Source: Rhizobium sp. NFR07
GTDB lineage: Bacteria > Pseudomonadota > Alphaproteobacteria > Rhizobiales > Rhizobiaceae
Reading direction: 5' to 3'
Length of the DNA: 64,000 nt
Assembly (NCBI RefSeq): GCF_900111905.1
Contig: NZ_FOKM01000007.1
Coordinates: 124,001-188,000, forward strand
Made by a program: the position numbers and the translations under genes. The notes beneath the pieces are model-generated. The model searched no databases. It was given only the letters and a program-made list of their open reading frames with translations, and had not been told where the DNA came from. Of the stretch, positions 18,414-27,715 are shown piece by piece (position 1 is the stretch's first letter; each line of letters opens with the position of its first letter).

Positions 18414-19322
18414 ATGGCGATCTGCGAGTTCCTGCCGCGAGCCCTTTGTCGGTTCCCGGCCATCAGCGACAGCTATATTCGGCAGGCGCGCCAGGTGATC
18501 GACGACGGCTTCAGAGGTCTCGTCCGCGAATATGGTTACATCATCGACGCGCTCAAGGCACCGCTGCAGTGGTTCCTGAACTACCTCGAAAGGCTGTTCA
18601 CCACCTCGCCTTGGACCGTCGTGCTGATCGTCATGCTGCTGGTCGTGTATTTCGGCAGCCGCAGCATCCGCATCACCATCGGCACCGCAGTCGGCATGAT
18701 CCTCATCGGCATATTCGGCCTGTGGGAAGACACGATGACGACGCTTGCAATCGTCACCGTATCGACGCTGATCGCCATCGTCATTGGACTTCCGATCGGC
18801 ATCGTGATGGCCCGCTCCGAACGCGTGCAGGGGGTCATCAATCCGATCCTTGACGTTATGCAGACGATGCCGAGTTTCGTCTATCTCATCCCCGTCGTCG
18901 TGATCTTCGGGATCGGCAAGGTGCCGGGCCTGATAGCGGTCGTCATCTATGCCGTGCCGCCGATGATCCGCCTGACCAATCTCGGCATCCGCCTCGTCGA
19001 CAAGGAGGTGCTGGAAGCGGCCGATGCGTTCGGCTCCTCGCCCGGCCAGAAGCTCTGGAACGTGCAGATGCCGCTGGCGCTTCCGACGATCATGGCCGGC
19101 ATCAACCAGACGATCATGATGTCGCTCGCCATGGTGGTCGTCGCATCGATGGTCGGCGTCGGTGGCCTTGGCCGCAACACGCTGCAGGCGATCAACAACC
19201 AGTTCTTCACCTACGGCTTCCTCAACGGCTTTGCCCTCGTCGCGATCGCCATCATTTTCGATCGTACCAGCCAGGCCTTCGGCAAACGGCTTCAGCGTCA
19301 TTCGGAGGTTGTCCATGGCTAG
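18414..19322 (+). CDS. Betaine/quaternary amine ABC transporter permease (ProW/OpuAB type)
   Basis: A 302-residue integral membrane protein. Residues about 65-100 contain two hydrophobic segments, and the C-terminal BPD_transp_1 domain has the EAA loop (EAADAFGSSPGQKLWNVQMPLALP). ATG 18414 after AAAGGGGAAAAGC is preferred over a longer frame from 18339. The stop overlaps the ATPase start by 8 bases, indicating coupled translation. Confidence 0.92.
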   Translation: MAICEFLPRALCRFPAISDSYIRQARQVIDDGFRGLVREYGYIIDALKAPLQWFLNYLERLFTTSPWTVVLIVMLLVVYFGSRSIRITIGTAVGMILIGIFGLWEDTMTTLAIVTVSTLIAIVIGLPIGIVMARSERVQGVINPILDVMQTMPSFVYLIPVVVIFGIGKVPGLIAVVIYAVPPMIRLTNLGIRLVDKEVLEAADAFGSSPGQKLWNVQMPLALPTIMAGINQTIMMSLAMVVVASMVGVGGLGRNTLQAINNQFFTYGFLNGFALVAIAIIFDRTSQAFGKRLQRHSEVVHG

Positions 19323-20367
19323 TCACGGCATCGAGATCAAAGGCCTCTACAAGATCTTCGGCCCCAAAGGCCGCGACCATGTGGAAGCGGTGAAGAACGG
19401 CCTGTCGAAGGCCGAGCTCAACGAGAGATACGGTCACGTCCTCGGCCTCAAGGACATCAACATTTCCATGCCTGCCGGCGGCATTACTGTCGTCATGGGG
19501 CTTTCCGGCTCGGGCAAATCGACGCTGATCCGCCACATCAACCGGTTGATCGAACCGACCTATGGCGAACTCGTCTATAATGGCATCAACATCTGCGGCA
19601 TGAACGACCGCGACCTGCGCGAATTCCGCCGTCACAAGACGGCGATGGTATTCCAGAAATTCGCGCTTCTGCCCCACCGCACGGTCATCGAGAATGCCGT
19701 CTACGGTCTCGACATCCAGGGCATCTCCCGCACTGAGAGCACCAAGAAGGGCCAGTACTGGATCGAACGGGTCGGCCTGTCCGGCTTCGAGAACCATTAT
19801 CCCAACCAGCTGTCCGGCGGCATGCAGCAGCGTGTCGGCCTTGCAAGGGCGCTGACCAACGACGCCGACATCCTCCTGATGGACGAAGCCTATTCGGCGC
19901 TCGATCCGCTGATCCGCGTCGACATGCAGTCCGTGCTTCTCGATCTGCAGGCGGAATTGAAGAAGACCGTCGTCTTCATCACCCACGATCTCGACGAGGC
20001 ACTGAGGCTCGGCGACAAGATCGCCATTCTGCGCGACGGCCAGGTCGTGCAGCAAGGAACCGGCCAGCAGATCGTCCTGTCCCCAGCCGATGACTACATC
20101 ACCGCTTTCGTCAAAGAAGTGAACCGCGGCCGGGTGATCCAGGCAAAGACCGTCATGGCCCCCTTCGACGGCCAGGCGGACGGCGCGCGCATCGAAGCGA
20201 CGACGACGCTGGAAGGCGCCGCCAAGATCATGACCGAAAACGGCCTGAGCAAAGCCACCGTCGTGGATGATGCGGGCACTCCGATCGGCACGCTGGACCT
20301 TCAGACTATGATCGCAGCAATGGTGACGCCGGCAGGTTCGGAAGCGGAAAAAATCGCGGCGGAATAG
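19315..20367 (+). CDS. Betaine/quaternary amine ABC transporter ATP-binding protein (ProV type)
   Basis: A 350-residue ATPase. Walker A is GLSGSGKST, the Q-loop lies in AMVFQKFALLPHRT, the signature is LSGGMQQR and Walker B is ILLMDEAYSALDP, followed by the H-loop FITHDLDEA. The C-terminal 75 residues resemble a single degenerate CBS module (KATVVDDAGTPIGTLDLQTM), as in ProV/OpuAA, where it senses ionic strength. It overlaps the permease gene. A short hairpin (20401-20420) lies just downstream. Confidence 0.94.
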   Translation: MASHGIEIKGLYKIFGPKGRDHVEAVKNGLSKAELNERYGHVLGLKDINISMPAGGITVVMGLSGSGKSTLIRHINRLIEPTYGELVYNGINICGMNDRDLREFRRHKTAMVFQKFALLPHRTVIENAVYGLDIQGISRTESTKKGQYWIERVGLSGFENHYPNQLSGGMQQRVGLARALTNDADILLMDEAYSALDPLIRVDMQSVLLDLQAELKKTVVFITHDLDEALRLGDKIAILRDGQVVQQGTGQQIVLSPADDYITAFVKEVNRGRVIQAKTVMAPFDGQADGARIEATTTLEGAAKIMTENGLSKATVVDDAGTPIGTLDLQTMIAAMVTPAGSEAEKIAAE

Positions 20368-20441
20368 TCGTAGTCATCGAGCGGGCGACGTAACGAGAAG
20401 CGTCGGCGTCGCAGCCGACGGTTATCCTCTGAGTTGAAAGC

Positions 20442-20461
20442 ATATAAAGGAAGCTTTATAT
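20442..20461. promoter_or_regulatory. SahR-like palindromic operator upstream of bmt
   Basis: Perfect inverted repeat ATATAAAG-GAAG-CTTTATAT, 27 bases before the bmt start. It resembles the ATATAAAG...CTTTATAT operator described for the ArsR-type S-adenosylhomocysteine regulator SahR in proteobacteria. That would link bmt to the methionine cycle. No sahR gene is in the window. Confidence 0.6.
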
Positions 20462-20488
20462 CTGCTCTACGATTTTCAGGAGGATGCC

Positions 20489-21502
20489 ATGCCGACGACC
20501 AATGCCTTGACCGATCTGCTAGCCGAAAAGGGCGTCCTGCTGGCCGATGGCGCAACGGGCACGAACCTGTTTTCCGCGGGCCTCGAGGCCGGCGAAGCGC
20601 CGGAAATGTGGAACGAGGCGCATCCGGAGCGGATCACCAAGCTGCATCAGGATTTCGTCGATGCCGGTGCCGACATCATCCTCACCAATACGTTCGGCGG
20701 GACGCGGCATCGCCTGAAGCTCCATCACGCGCAGGATCGGGTATTCGACCTCAACAAGCGGGCCGCGGAAATCGCGCGTGCGGTCGCCGACGGCGCGGGC
20801 CGAAAGGTGATCGTCGCGGGCTCGGTCGGCCCAACCGGCGAGCTGCTGATCCCGCTTGGCGCATTGTCCTATGAGGATGCGGTCGCCGCTTTCGTCGAGC
20901 AGATCGAGGGATTGAAGGCCGGCGGCGTCGATGTTGCCTGGATCGAGACCATGTCGGCGCCGGATGAAATCCGCGCTGCCGCCGAGGCCGCAACCAAGGT
21001 CGGCCTGCCCTATACCTATACCGGTTCGTTCGATACGGCCGGCAAGACGATGATGGGCCTCAATCCGAAGGACATCCATCAGGTGGCAAGCAATATCGGT
21101 ACCGGACCGGAAGCGGTTGGTGCCAATTGCGGCGTCGGCGCCTCGGACATCCTCTCCTCGCTGCTGGACATGACCGAGGCAGCGCCGGATGCGATTACCA
21201 TCGTCAAGGGCAATTGCGGCATTCCCGAATTTCGCGGTTCCGAGATCTATTATTCCGGCACTCCGCCGCTGATGGCCGAATATGCGCGGCTGGCCCGTGA
21301 TGCCGGCGCCAAGATCATCGGCGGCTGCTGCGGCACGTCCTGCGAGCATCTGGCGGCCATGCGCGCGGCACTTGACGATTATACACCACGTCCTCGTCCG
21401 ACGATCGAGGAAATCGTCGACAAGATCGGTCCGCTCCGCAATAAGACCGCCAGCGAATCCGGTGGCGATTCCGGCCGAGAACGCCGTCGCCGCCGCGGTT
21501 GA
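20489..21502 (+). CDS. bmt: Betaine/corrinoid-linked homocysteine S-methyltransferase
   Basis: A 337-residue homocysteine S-methyltransferase with the zinc ligands Cys214 (GANCGVG), Cys280 and Cys281 (GGCCGTS) and the N-terminal LADGATGTNLF motif. It makes methionine using either betaine or a methyl-corrinoid protein as donor. The neighbouring corrinoid and pterin-binding proteins make it a candidate component of a split methionine synthase. The last 14 residues are Gly/Ser/Arg-rich (SGGDSGRERRRRRG), a feature shared with other proteins of the cluster. A SahR-like palindrome precedes it. Confidence 0.88.
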   Translation: MPTTNALTDLLAEKGVLLADGATGTNLFSAGLEAGEAPEMWNEAHPERITKLHQDFVDAGADIILTNTFGGTRHRLKLHHAQDRVFDLNKRAAEIARAVADGAGRKVIVAGSVGPTGELLIPLGALSYEDAVAAFVEQIEGLKAGGVDVAWIETMSAPDEIRAAAEAATKVGLPYTYTGSFDTAGKTMMGLNPKDIHQVASNIGTGPEAVGANCGVGASDILSSLLDMTEAAPDAITIVKGNCGIPEFRGSEIYYSGTPPLMAEYARLARDAGAKIIGGCCGTSCEHLAAMRAALDDYTPRPRPTIEEIVDKIGPLRNKTASESGGDSGRERRRRRG

Positions 21503-21553
21503 TCTATAAAATAGCGCATCGTCCTCGGGGCGATGCGCCAGCGGAGAAGACAC

Positions 21554-21904
21554 ATGAGCAGCGTATCGCCGATCGGAAGCCGGGAAACGGTGGCCGAGGG
21601 ACTGAACAGCCTTTCGGATGAAAAGCAGGCCTGGCTGACGCTCCTCATGGAAAACCCGGCAAGCGACGATCTCATCCTTGCCGGTCTTCACCTCTACCTG
21701 GATCAGGCCTCTGAAGCGCCTTTCCTCAATTCCCTGAAGCTCCAGAAATGCGGAGAATGGATCGGCAATGCTGCGCCTGCCCGCCTTCAGATCCGTCTTT
21801 CCGAGGCGGCCAAATCGAGCCAGCATCCCGCCTATCAGGCATTCAAGGATGGCCTGACACGCTCCGGCGGAATGGAGCGGGCCTATCCCAAGGCACCCGT
21901 CTAG
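21554..21904 (+). CDS. Hypothetical protein downstream of bmt
   Basis: A 116-residue soluble, helical protein (SSVSPIGSRETVAEGLNSLSDEKQAWLTLLM...) with GGAGAAG ahead of ATG 21554, 51 bases after bmt. No membrane segment, metal motif or known domain is recognised. Same-strand proximity to bmt suggests co-transcription; the function is unknown. Confidence 0.7.
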   Translation: MSSVSPIGSRETVAEGLNSLSDEKQAWLTLLMENPASDDLILAGLHLYLDQASEAPFLNSLKLQKCGEWIGNAAPARLQIRLSEAAKSSQHPAYQAFKDGLTRSGGMERAYPKAPV

Positions 21905-22058
21905 GCACAGGCGACCGGCCGTACCGCTTCAGCGTATCAGCGAAAAGAAGGTTTATAGCCGAACAGCGCCTTATGCTGCGCAATCGGCAATTCCCGGATT
22001 GGCCTTACGAGGATCGACGACCTAATCGCCGATCCTCATTGTAGCATCAGCCAAACGA

Positions 22059-22433
22059 TCACGCGGCGACGGCTGCGTCCCGAACATCGTCCAGCAGAAA
22101 ATGGGCTATGACATATTTTGTCGTGGGCCTGACGCCACCGTCTGATGCCGCGTCGGCGGTTCCGCCATCGGCCGGATGCCAGCTGTGGTAATGGGGATTG
22201 TTGGCGATGAGCGTCACGGCCTTGCCGGCGAATTTTCCGCCAAGCCGATAGCGCGCTTCGGCAAGCGGCCATATCCGCTGGAAGTCCTGTTCCGCGATAC
22301 GAATCTTCAGGGCCTTCCGATTGATCGCGTCGTGCTGCAAGCCATCCTTGCCTACAAACGCCGGCGCCTCCAGCGTCACCTCTTCTGCATTTTCAAGAAC
22401 GTAGTCGAATTCTTCGGGCCACATTCGCTTCAT
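22059..22433 (-). CDS. Hypothetical protein near the mttB cluster
   Basis: A 124-residue protein starting MKRMWPEEFDYVLENAEEV with a strong ribosome site (GGGAGGAG). It has a mixed alpha/beta composition and an HYHSWHPADGG His/Trp patch around residues 81-91. I do not recognise it. It lies 88 bases downstream of the Fe-S protein on the same strand and may belong to the mttB transcription unit. Confidence 0.65.
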   Translation of the reverse strand: MKRMWPEEFDYVLENAEEVTLEAPAFVGKDGLQHDAINRKALKIRIAEQDFQRIWPLAEARYRLGGKFAGKAVTLIANNPHYHSWHPADGGTADAASDGGVRPTTKYVIAHFLLDDVRDAAVAA

Positions 22434-22521
22434 AAAATCACTCCTCCCAGGTGGTTCTATACGTCAGGCCCTATCAATTTAGCGCTTCGGTCCCCGGACG
22501 CAATGTCCATTGTGACGCGGC

Positions 22522-23202
22522 CTAGTCCAGGCTTTCCATGTGGAACTGCAACTGCTCCGGCGGATAGCGATATTCAGGCCCGACCGGACAGGCATTTCGG
22601 GCGAGACAACCGGAGATCATGCAGCCATCCCTACCCGCTTGCGTGAGCAAATGACTTCGACAGTCCTGAAGGGCAGACTTAGCCGGGTCGATATCGATAG
22701 CGCCCACCGGACACGCGGCAAGGCAAGGCCGTGTTTCACAGGTCTCGCAGGGATGTCTCTCGGCGGTGACCTTGCTTCCGATTGCATACGGCAGGCCGAT
22801 CGCGCCGCGATAGCCATGCCAGAGGCCATATTCCGGATGAATGAGAATGCCCAGTGGCGAGGGTTTCAGCCCCTCGGCCCGCATCGCCCATTGCTGGAAC
22901 GGCTGCCAGGGCTCATCGGAAGGAAAGTAGGCGGTACCATCGTATTCTTCCGCCAGTGGCCGGATGATCTCTTTCGACCATCTGTCGAGCGGATGTACGC
23001 CGTCATGGCTCCGCCGCCACAGCGAAAAGGCGGGCCAGATCGAGCCGCCCGCATTGCCCAGCAGCATGACGGAAGCCGCCCTCTGGCCGTTTGCGAGAAG
23101 AGGTCCCTCACCCGCCTCGAAATCCACCGTGCCGCGAAAGAGAATGCCGCTCGGCTTCAGCGCTGCCTCGATCGCCTCACGGATGGAGAAAAGGCCGCTC
23201 AT
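22522..23202 (-). CDS. 4Fe-4S ferredoxin-like protein
   Basis: A 226-residue protein. The N-terminal two thirds (DGVHPLDRWSKEIIRPLAEEYDGTAYFPSDEPWQPFQQWA) resemble small QueG/MMACHC-like flavin or corrinoid-associated Fe-S proteins. The C-terminal part carries cysteine clusters CETCETRPCLAACPVGAID and CMISGCLARNACPVG, able to bind one or two 4Fe-4S clusters. It lies downstream of the MttB-family gene on the same strand. Electron supply for corrinoid reduction is an attractive but unproven role. Confidence 0.75.
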   Translation of the reverse strand: MSGLFSIREAIEAALKPSGILFRGTVDFEAGEGPLLANGQRAASVMLLGNAGGSIWPAFSLWRRSHDGVHPLDRWSKEIIRPLAEEYDGTAYFPSDEPWQPFQQWAMRAEGLKPSPLGILIHPEYGLWHGYRGAIGLPYAIGSKVTAERHPCETCETRPCLAACPVGAIDIDPAKSALQDCRSHLLTQAGRDGCMISGCLARNACPVGPEYRYPPEQLQFHMESLD

Positions 23203-23316
23203 CCTTCATTCTCAGCGAGGACCCTTGTATTCATAATGCGGTCTCCAGACGCTCCCCTGGATGAAGTCGGCCACCATCCGGGCGCCGCCTTGCTCCCTGG
23301 CGGCCTCGGGCTCTCT

Positions 23317-24891
23317 TCAAGTGAAGGCGTCGGGCATCGAGTCCTTGCGGTCCTTGATGAAGGCAAGCAGAGCCTCGTCGATTGCCGGATCAAGCGGCGG
23401 TGCTTCGTAATGGTCGAGCCACGACCGGCAAAGAGCGTTGGCACGATCCTCGATTCGCTTGGAGCCTTCGATTTCCCACTGTTCGAACGAATTGTTGTCG
23501 GCGAGAGGAGAACGATAGAAGGCAGTTTGGAAATGCGCCTGGGTATGGCCGCAACCGAGATAGTGGCTGCCGGGCCCGACTTCGCGGATCGCGTCGAGCG
23601 CCTGCCCTTCCGTCGAGAGGTCGACGCCCTCTGCCATCTTCTGCATCATGCCGAGTTGGTCCTGGTCGATCATGAATTTTTCGTAGGAGGAAACCAGGCC
23701 GCCTTCCAGCCAGCCGGCTGCATGGAGCACGAAATTCGTGCCGGCAAGCAGCGTCATGTTGAGCGTGTTCGCCGATTCATGCGCCGCCTGCGCATCCGGC
23801 ACCTTGGAGGCGCAAAGCGAGCCGCCGGTACGGAACGGAAGGCCCAGACGCCGTGCGAGCTGGGCAGCACCATAGGAGACCAGCGAGGGTTCCGGCGTAC
23901 CGAAGGTCGGTGCACCGGACTGCATCGAAATGGATGCAGCGAAGGTGCCGAAGAGGACCGGTGCGCCCTTGCGGATAAGCTGCGTCGTCGCAGCACCCGC
24001 CAGCACTTCGGCAAGGATCTGTGTCAAGGTGCCGGCAACGGTAACCGGGCTCATTGCACCCGACAGGATGAAGGGAGAGACGACCGAGGCCTGGTTATGT
24101 CGCGCATACACCTTGAGCGCCCCAAGCATCGTCCCGTCGAAGACCATCGGCGAATTGGCGTTGATGAGGTTGAGCGTGACGCAATTGTTCTCGACGAATT
24201 CGTCGCCGAAGACGAGCTTCGCCATGGCGATCGTATCTTCGGCGCGTTCCGGCGCCGTGACCGAGCCCATGAACGGCTTGTCGGAATATTTGATATGGCT
24301 GTAGACCATGTCGAGATGGCGCTTGTTGACCGGCACGTCGACCGGCTCGCACACCGTGCCGCCCGATGAGTGCATCGACGGCGCCAGGTAGGACAGTTTT
24401 ACGAAATTGCGGAAGTCCTCGATCGTCGCGTAACGGCGGTTGCCGTCGAGATCGCGCACGAAGGGAGGTCCATAGACCGGCGCAAAGATCGTCGCCTTGC
24501 CGCCGACATGGACGCTGCGCTCGGGGTTGCGGGCGTGCCAGGTGAATTCCTTCGGCGCCGTCTTCAACAATTCGCGGCAAAGCCCCTTCGGGAAATGCAC
24601 GCGGCTGCCCCGAACGTCGGCGCCGGCTGCGGCCCACAGTTCAAGTGCTTCCTCGTCGTCGCGGAACTCGATGCCGATCTCTTCCAGGATGGTGTCGGCG
24701 TTACGCTCGATCAGCTGGAGCCCTTCTTCGTCGAGGACTTCGTAGACGCCGATTTTGCGGGTGATATAGGGCAGCGATGCGCCCGGGCCGCCGCCTGTGC
24801 GTGCCGCACGCCTGCCGGCCGCTCCCCGCTCGCCGCGCCCGCGTCGTCCCGAACCGCCTGCTGCGTCCGTCTGCTGGCTGATGTCGTCCAT
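23317..24891 (-). CDS. MttB-superfamily corrinoid methyltransferase (glycine betaine methyltransferase-like)
   Basis: A 524-residue trimethylamine-methyltransferase family protein (TIM barrel). The frame has no internal amber codon, so it is a non-pyrrolysine member; characterised members of this group demethylate glycine betaine (MtgB), proline betaine or carnitine and pass the methyl to a corrinoid protein. Residues 12-39 form a Gly/Arg/Ala-rich low-complexity tail before the domain begins at about residue 40 (LPYITRKIGVYEVLDEEG). It is divergent from the corrinoid protein gene across 265 bases. The betaine importer in the cluster supports a quaternary amine substrate. Confidence 0.9.
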   Translation of the reverse strand: MDDISQQTDAAGGSGRRGRGERGAAGRRAARTGGGPGASLPYITRKIGVYEVLDEEGLQLIERNADTILEEIGIEFRDDEEALELWAAAGADVRGSRVHFPKGLCRELLKTAPKEFTWHARNPERSVHVGGKATIFAPVYGPPFVRDLDGNRRYATIEDFRNFVKLSYLAPSMHSSGGTVCEPVDVPVNKRHLDMVYSHIKYSDKPFMGSVTAPERAEDTIAMAKLVFGDEFVENNCVTLNLINANSPMVFDGTMLGALKVYARHNQASVVSPFILSGAMSPVTVAGTLTQILAEVLAGAATTQLIRKGAPVLFGTFAASISMQSGAPTFGTPEPSLVSYGAAQLARRLGLPFRTGGSLCASKVPDAQAAHESANTLNMTLLAGTNFVLHAAGWLEGGLVSSYEKFMIDQDQLGMMQKMAEGVDLSTEGQALDAIREVGPGSHYLGCGHTQAHFQTAFYRSPLADNNSFEQWEIEGSKRIEDRANALCRSWLDHYEAPPLDPAIDEALLAFIKDRKDSMPDAFT

Positions 24892-25013
24892 GATTTTCCT
24901 CGCCTATGCCGTTTCTGGCCTGGGACTGCTCCCATTCTCCTGATGCGCCATGCTAGGCTTCCCGGCAAGTCCTCCCCTGCCTTCCTGCGTCACGCATTTG
25001 CACGAGACAGACA

Positions 25014-25033
25014 TTTGCGACATGAGGCGGCGA
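25014..25033. promoter_or_regulatory. TGCGACAT element in the mttB/corrinoid divergent promoter
   Basis: TTTGCGACATGAGGCGGCG matches the element at 16308-16326 at nearly every defined position. It lies in the 265-bp divergent region and could control both the MttB-family gene and the corrinoid protein gene. The presumed regulator is the GlxA-type protein at 32669. Confidence 0.45.
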
Positions 25034-25156
25034 CCATCCTCTTTCCGACGTCGGCCTGTCGCTTCCGAAAGAAATTGCGAAACAATTTCCAGCTAGACAT
25101 AGTTGCAGGTGTCAATGCGATTTGAGCAATCGCCTCTAACCTAGGGAAGAGAATTC

Positions 25157-25858
<702 letters not shown>

Positions 25859-25973
25859 GGAAATCTGAGCGATATCGGTGGGCGCAACCCGCGCTTCCGC
25901 AGAAAAAAAGTTTCGCACCGCGGTCGCCATCTGACGAGCGCGGTGCAATCAGCCCAGCGGTTGCCGGTATTCT

Positions 25974-26132
25974 TTACTGGGCAGCCTTGCCGACGCGGTG
26001 GCCCGCATCCTGCGTGGCGTTCACGGTATTGGCCGTATCCTGACCCATGCCGCGGATAGTGTTGCCACAAGAGCTAAGCGATGCCGTAATAGCGAAAAGG
26101 GCAGCGATAACCGTAACTGTCTTGGCCGTCAT
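25974..26132 (-). CDS. Entericidin A/B-like small lipoprotein
   Basis: A 52-residue protein with a lipoprotein signal peptide (lipobox LSSC, Cys22) and a short mature part NTIRGMGQDTANTVNATQDAGHRVGKAAQ, which matches the entericidin family (ECN). Entericidins are small membrane lipoproteins of uncertain role, induced at stationary phase. GGAG lies 9 bases before the ATG. It is encoded between the corrinoid protein and DUF1638 genes on the opposite strand. Confidence 0.85.
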   Translation of the reverse strand: MTAKTVTVIAALFAITASLSSCGNTIRGMGQDTANTVNATQDAGHRVGKAAQ

Positions 26133-26146
26133 GATGGAATACTCCG

Positions 26147-26788
26147 ATGGGTAAGGATCAAAATGTGTCGGAAAGTGATTTTCCGGCTATGGAACGTTTG
26201 AAGTCGGAAAAGGTTCACGTCATTGCGTGCGGAGCGATCGCACGCGAGATTCTTGCGGTTTCGCGGCAACAGGGTCTCGATCACATCGATCTCAACTGCC
26301 TGCCCGCCATCTGGCATGCTTATCCGCAGAAGATCGTTCCGGGACTGGAAAAAGCGGTCGCCGAAGCGCGCCAAAACGGCTTCACTCGCATCTTCTTTGC
26401 CTATGCCGACTGCGGCACCGGCGGCGACATCGACCGCCTCTGCGAGCGAGAAGGCATCGCCCGCATAGCCGGTCCTCACTGTTATTCATTCTTCTCCGGC
26501 AACAATGTATTTGACGAGAAGGCCGACGACGACATCCTCTCCTTCTTCCTGACGGATTTTCTTGCCCGCCAGTTTCGCGCCTTCGTCATCGAGCCGCTCG
26601 GCCTCGACCGCCATCCGGAACTGAAGGACATGTATTTCGGCAATTACCGAAAACTCGTCTATCTGAGCCAGGAGGAGGACGCGGACCTGCAGCGCAAGGC
26701 ACGCGAGGCAGCCGAGTATCTCGGACTGGAATACGAATATCGCTTCACTGGTTACGGCGACCTGACCGCCGCGATCCGCTCGGCTTAA
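26147..26788 (+). CDS. DUF1638 domain-containing protein
   Basis: A 213-residue protein with the DUF1638 pattern: VHVIACGAIAREIL at the N-terminus, DLNCLPAIWHAYPQKI, then FFAYADCGTGGDIDRLC and PHCYSFFSGN. Conserved Cys, His and Asp residues suggest a metal or substrate site. DUF1638 genes recur beside corrinoid methyltransferases in bacteria and archaea, but the activity is unknown. ATG 26147 has a weak ribosome site; ATG 26189 is an alternative. Confidence 0.88.
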   Translation: MGKDQNVSESDFPAMERLKSEKVHVIACGAIAREILAVSRQQGLDHIDLNCLPAIWHAYPQKIVPGLEKAVAEARQNGFTRIFFAYADCGTGGDIDRLCEREGIARIAGPHCYSFFSGNNVFDEKADDDILSFFLTDFLARQFRAFVIEPLGLDRHPELKDMYFGNYRKLVYLSQEEDADLQRKAREAAEYLGLEYEYRFTGYGDLTAAIRSA

Positions 26789-26848
26789 TCCTTTCTTTCT
26801 CGCTTGTCGGCAAGGTTCGCGGAACACCAGTCCGGCGCGGAGCGGCAG

Positions 26849-27625
26849 ATGCAGCAGGTCCCCTCATCCAAGATCGTGGTAATGACCGCGGGCGGCGTAA
26901 ACCCGCAGGTGATGATAAATGCGCTGGCAGCGCGTTTCCCCGATCTGCATGTCATTGAGGAACGACCTGAGACCAAGGGAGAAATTCTCAGACGTCGGGC
27001 ACGAAATCTCGGCTGGCTGAATGCCACAGGCCAAATGGCGACAATGATTGCCTCGCGATTGGGCAAGAAACTCGCTGAGCGGCGAAGCGAGGAAATCATC
27101 CGCCAGTTCGGGCTCTCCGAGCGCCGTGATCCCGCCATGCCGATGAAGCATGTCTCTTCAATCAACAGCGCGGAATGTCACGCCGCGGTGATAGAGCTTT
27201 CGCCGGCTGTCGTTTTCACCATTTCCTGCGGCATTCTCTCCAAGGCGACGCTTGCCGCAATCCCCTGCCCCGTCATCAACTTCCATGCCGGAATCAACCC
27301 CATGTATCGCGGACAGATGGGTGGCTACTGGGCGCGCGTGGAAGAGGACGAGAAAAATTTCGGTGCCACCGTCCATCTCGTCGATGCCGGCGTGGATACG
27401 GGCGGGAGCCTCCACGAACATCGCGTGACGCCTTCCGGTGCAGACACGATCGCAACATATCCGTTGCTTCTCACGGCAGCCTCGACGGGCATCGCCATCA
27501 AGGCGATTGAAGACGCGCTTTCAGGGAATCTACGCCCCTACAGACCGACCGGCAGATCGGCGTTGAGATACCCACCGCCGATCTGGACGTGGATCCGACA
27601 CGGGATTACCAAAGGTATCTGGTAG
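26849..27625 (+). CDS. Formyltransferase family protein
   Basis: A 258-residue protein of the formyl_trans_N fold related to Fmt, GART and sugar formyltransferases. The catalytic triad is recognisable: Asn144 and His146 in INFHAGINPMYRG, and Asp183 in DAGVDTGG. The enzymes use 10-formyl-THF. The acceptor here is unknown; the C-terminus lacks the Fmt tRNA domain. ATG 26849 after GGAG is preferred to an upstream TTG at 26804. Its place within a methyl-THF gene cluster suggests folate one-carbon chemistry. Confidence 0.8.
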   Translation: MQQVPSSKIVVMTAGGVNPQVMINALAARFPDLHVIEERPETKGEILRRRARNLGWLNATGQMATMIASRLGKKLAERRSEEIIRQFGLSERRDPAMPMKHVSSINSAECHAAVIELSPAVVFTISCGILSKATLAAIPCPVINFHAGINPMYRGQMGGYWARVEEDEKNFGATVHLVDAGVDTGGSLHEHRVTPSGADTIATYPLLLTAASTGIAIKAIEDALSGNLRPYRPTGRSALRYPPPIWTWIRHGITKGIW

Positions 27626-27715
27626 TGACGTCGCTTTTTGCTCCCTGCGACGTCGTGCCAAGCGCAGTCCCCGGCGCGTCGCCGGTGCATGTTCTAGGCT
27701 TGTTCGGAGGAGTTC

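Noticed and set aside
23317..24891. Pyrrolysine-containing MttB
   Set aside because: The frame is uninterrupted over the usual length with no in-frame TAG, and no pyl genes are seen.
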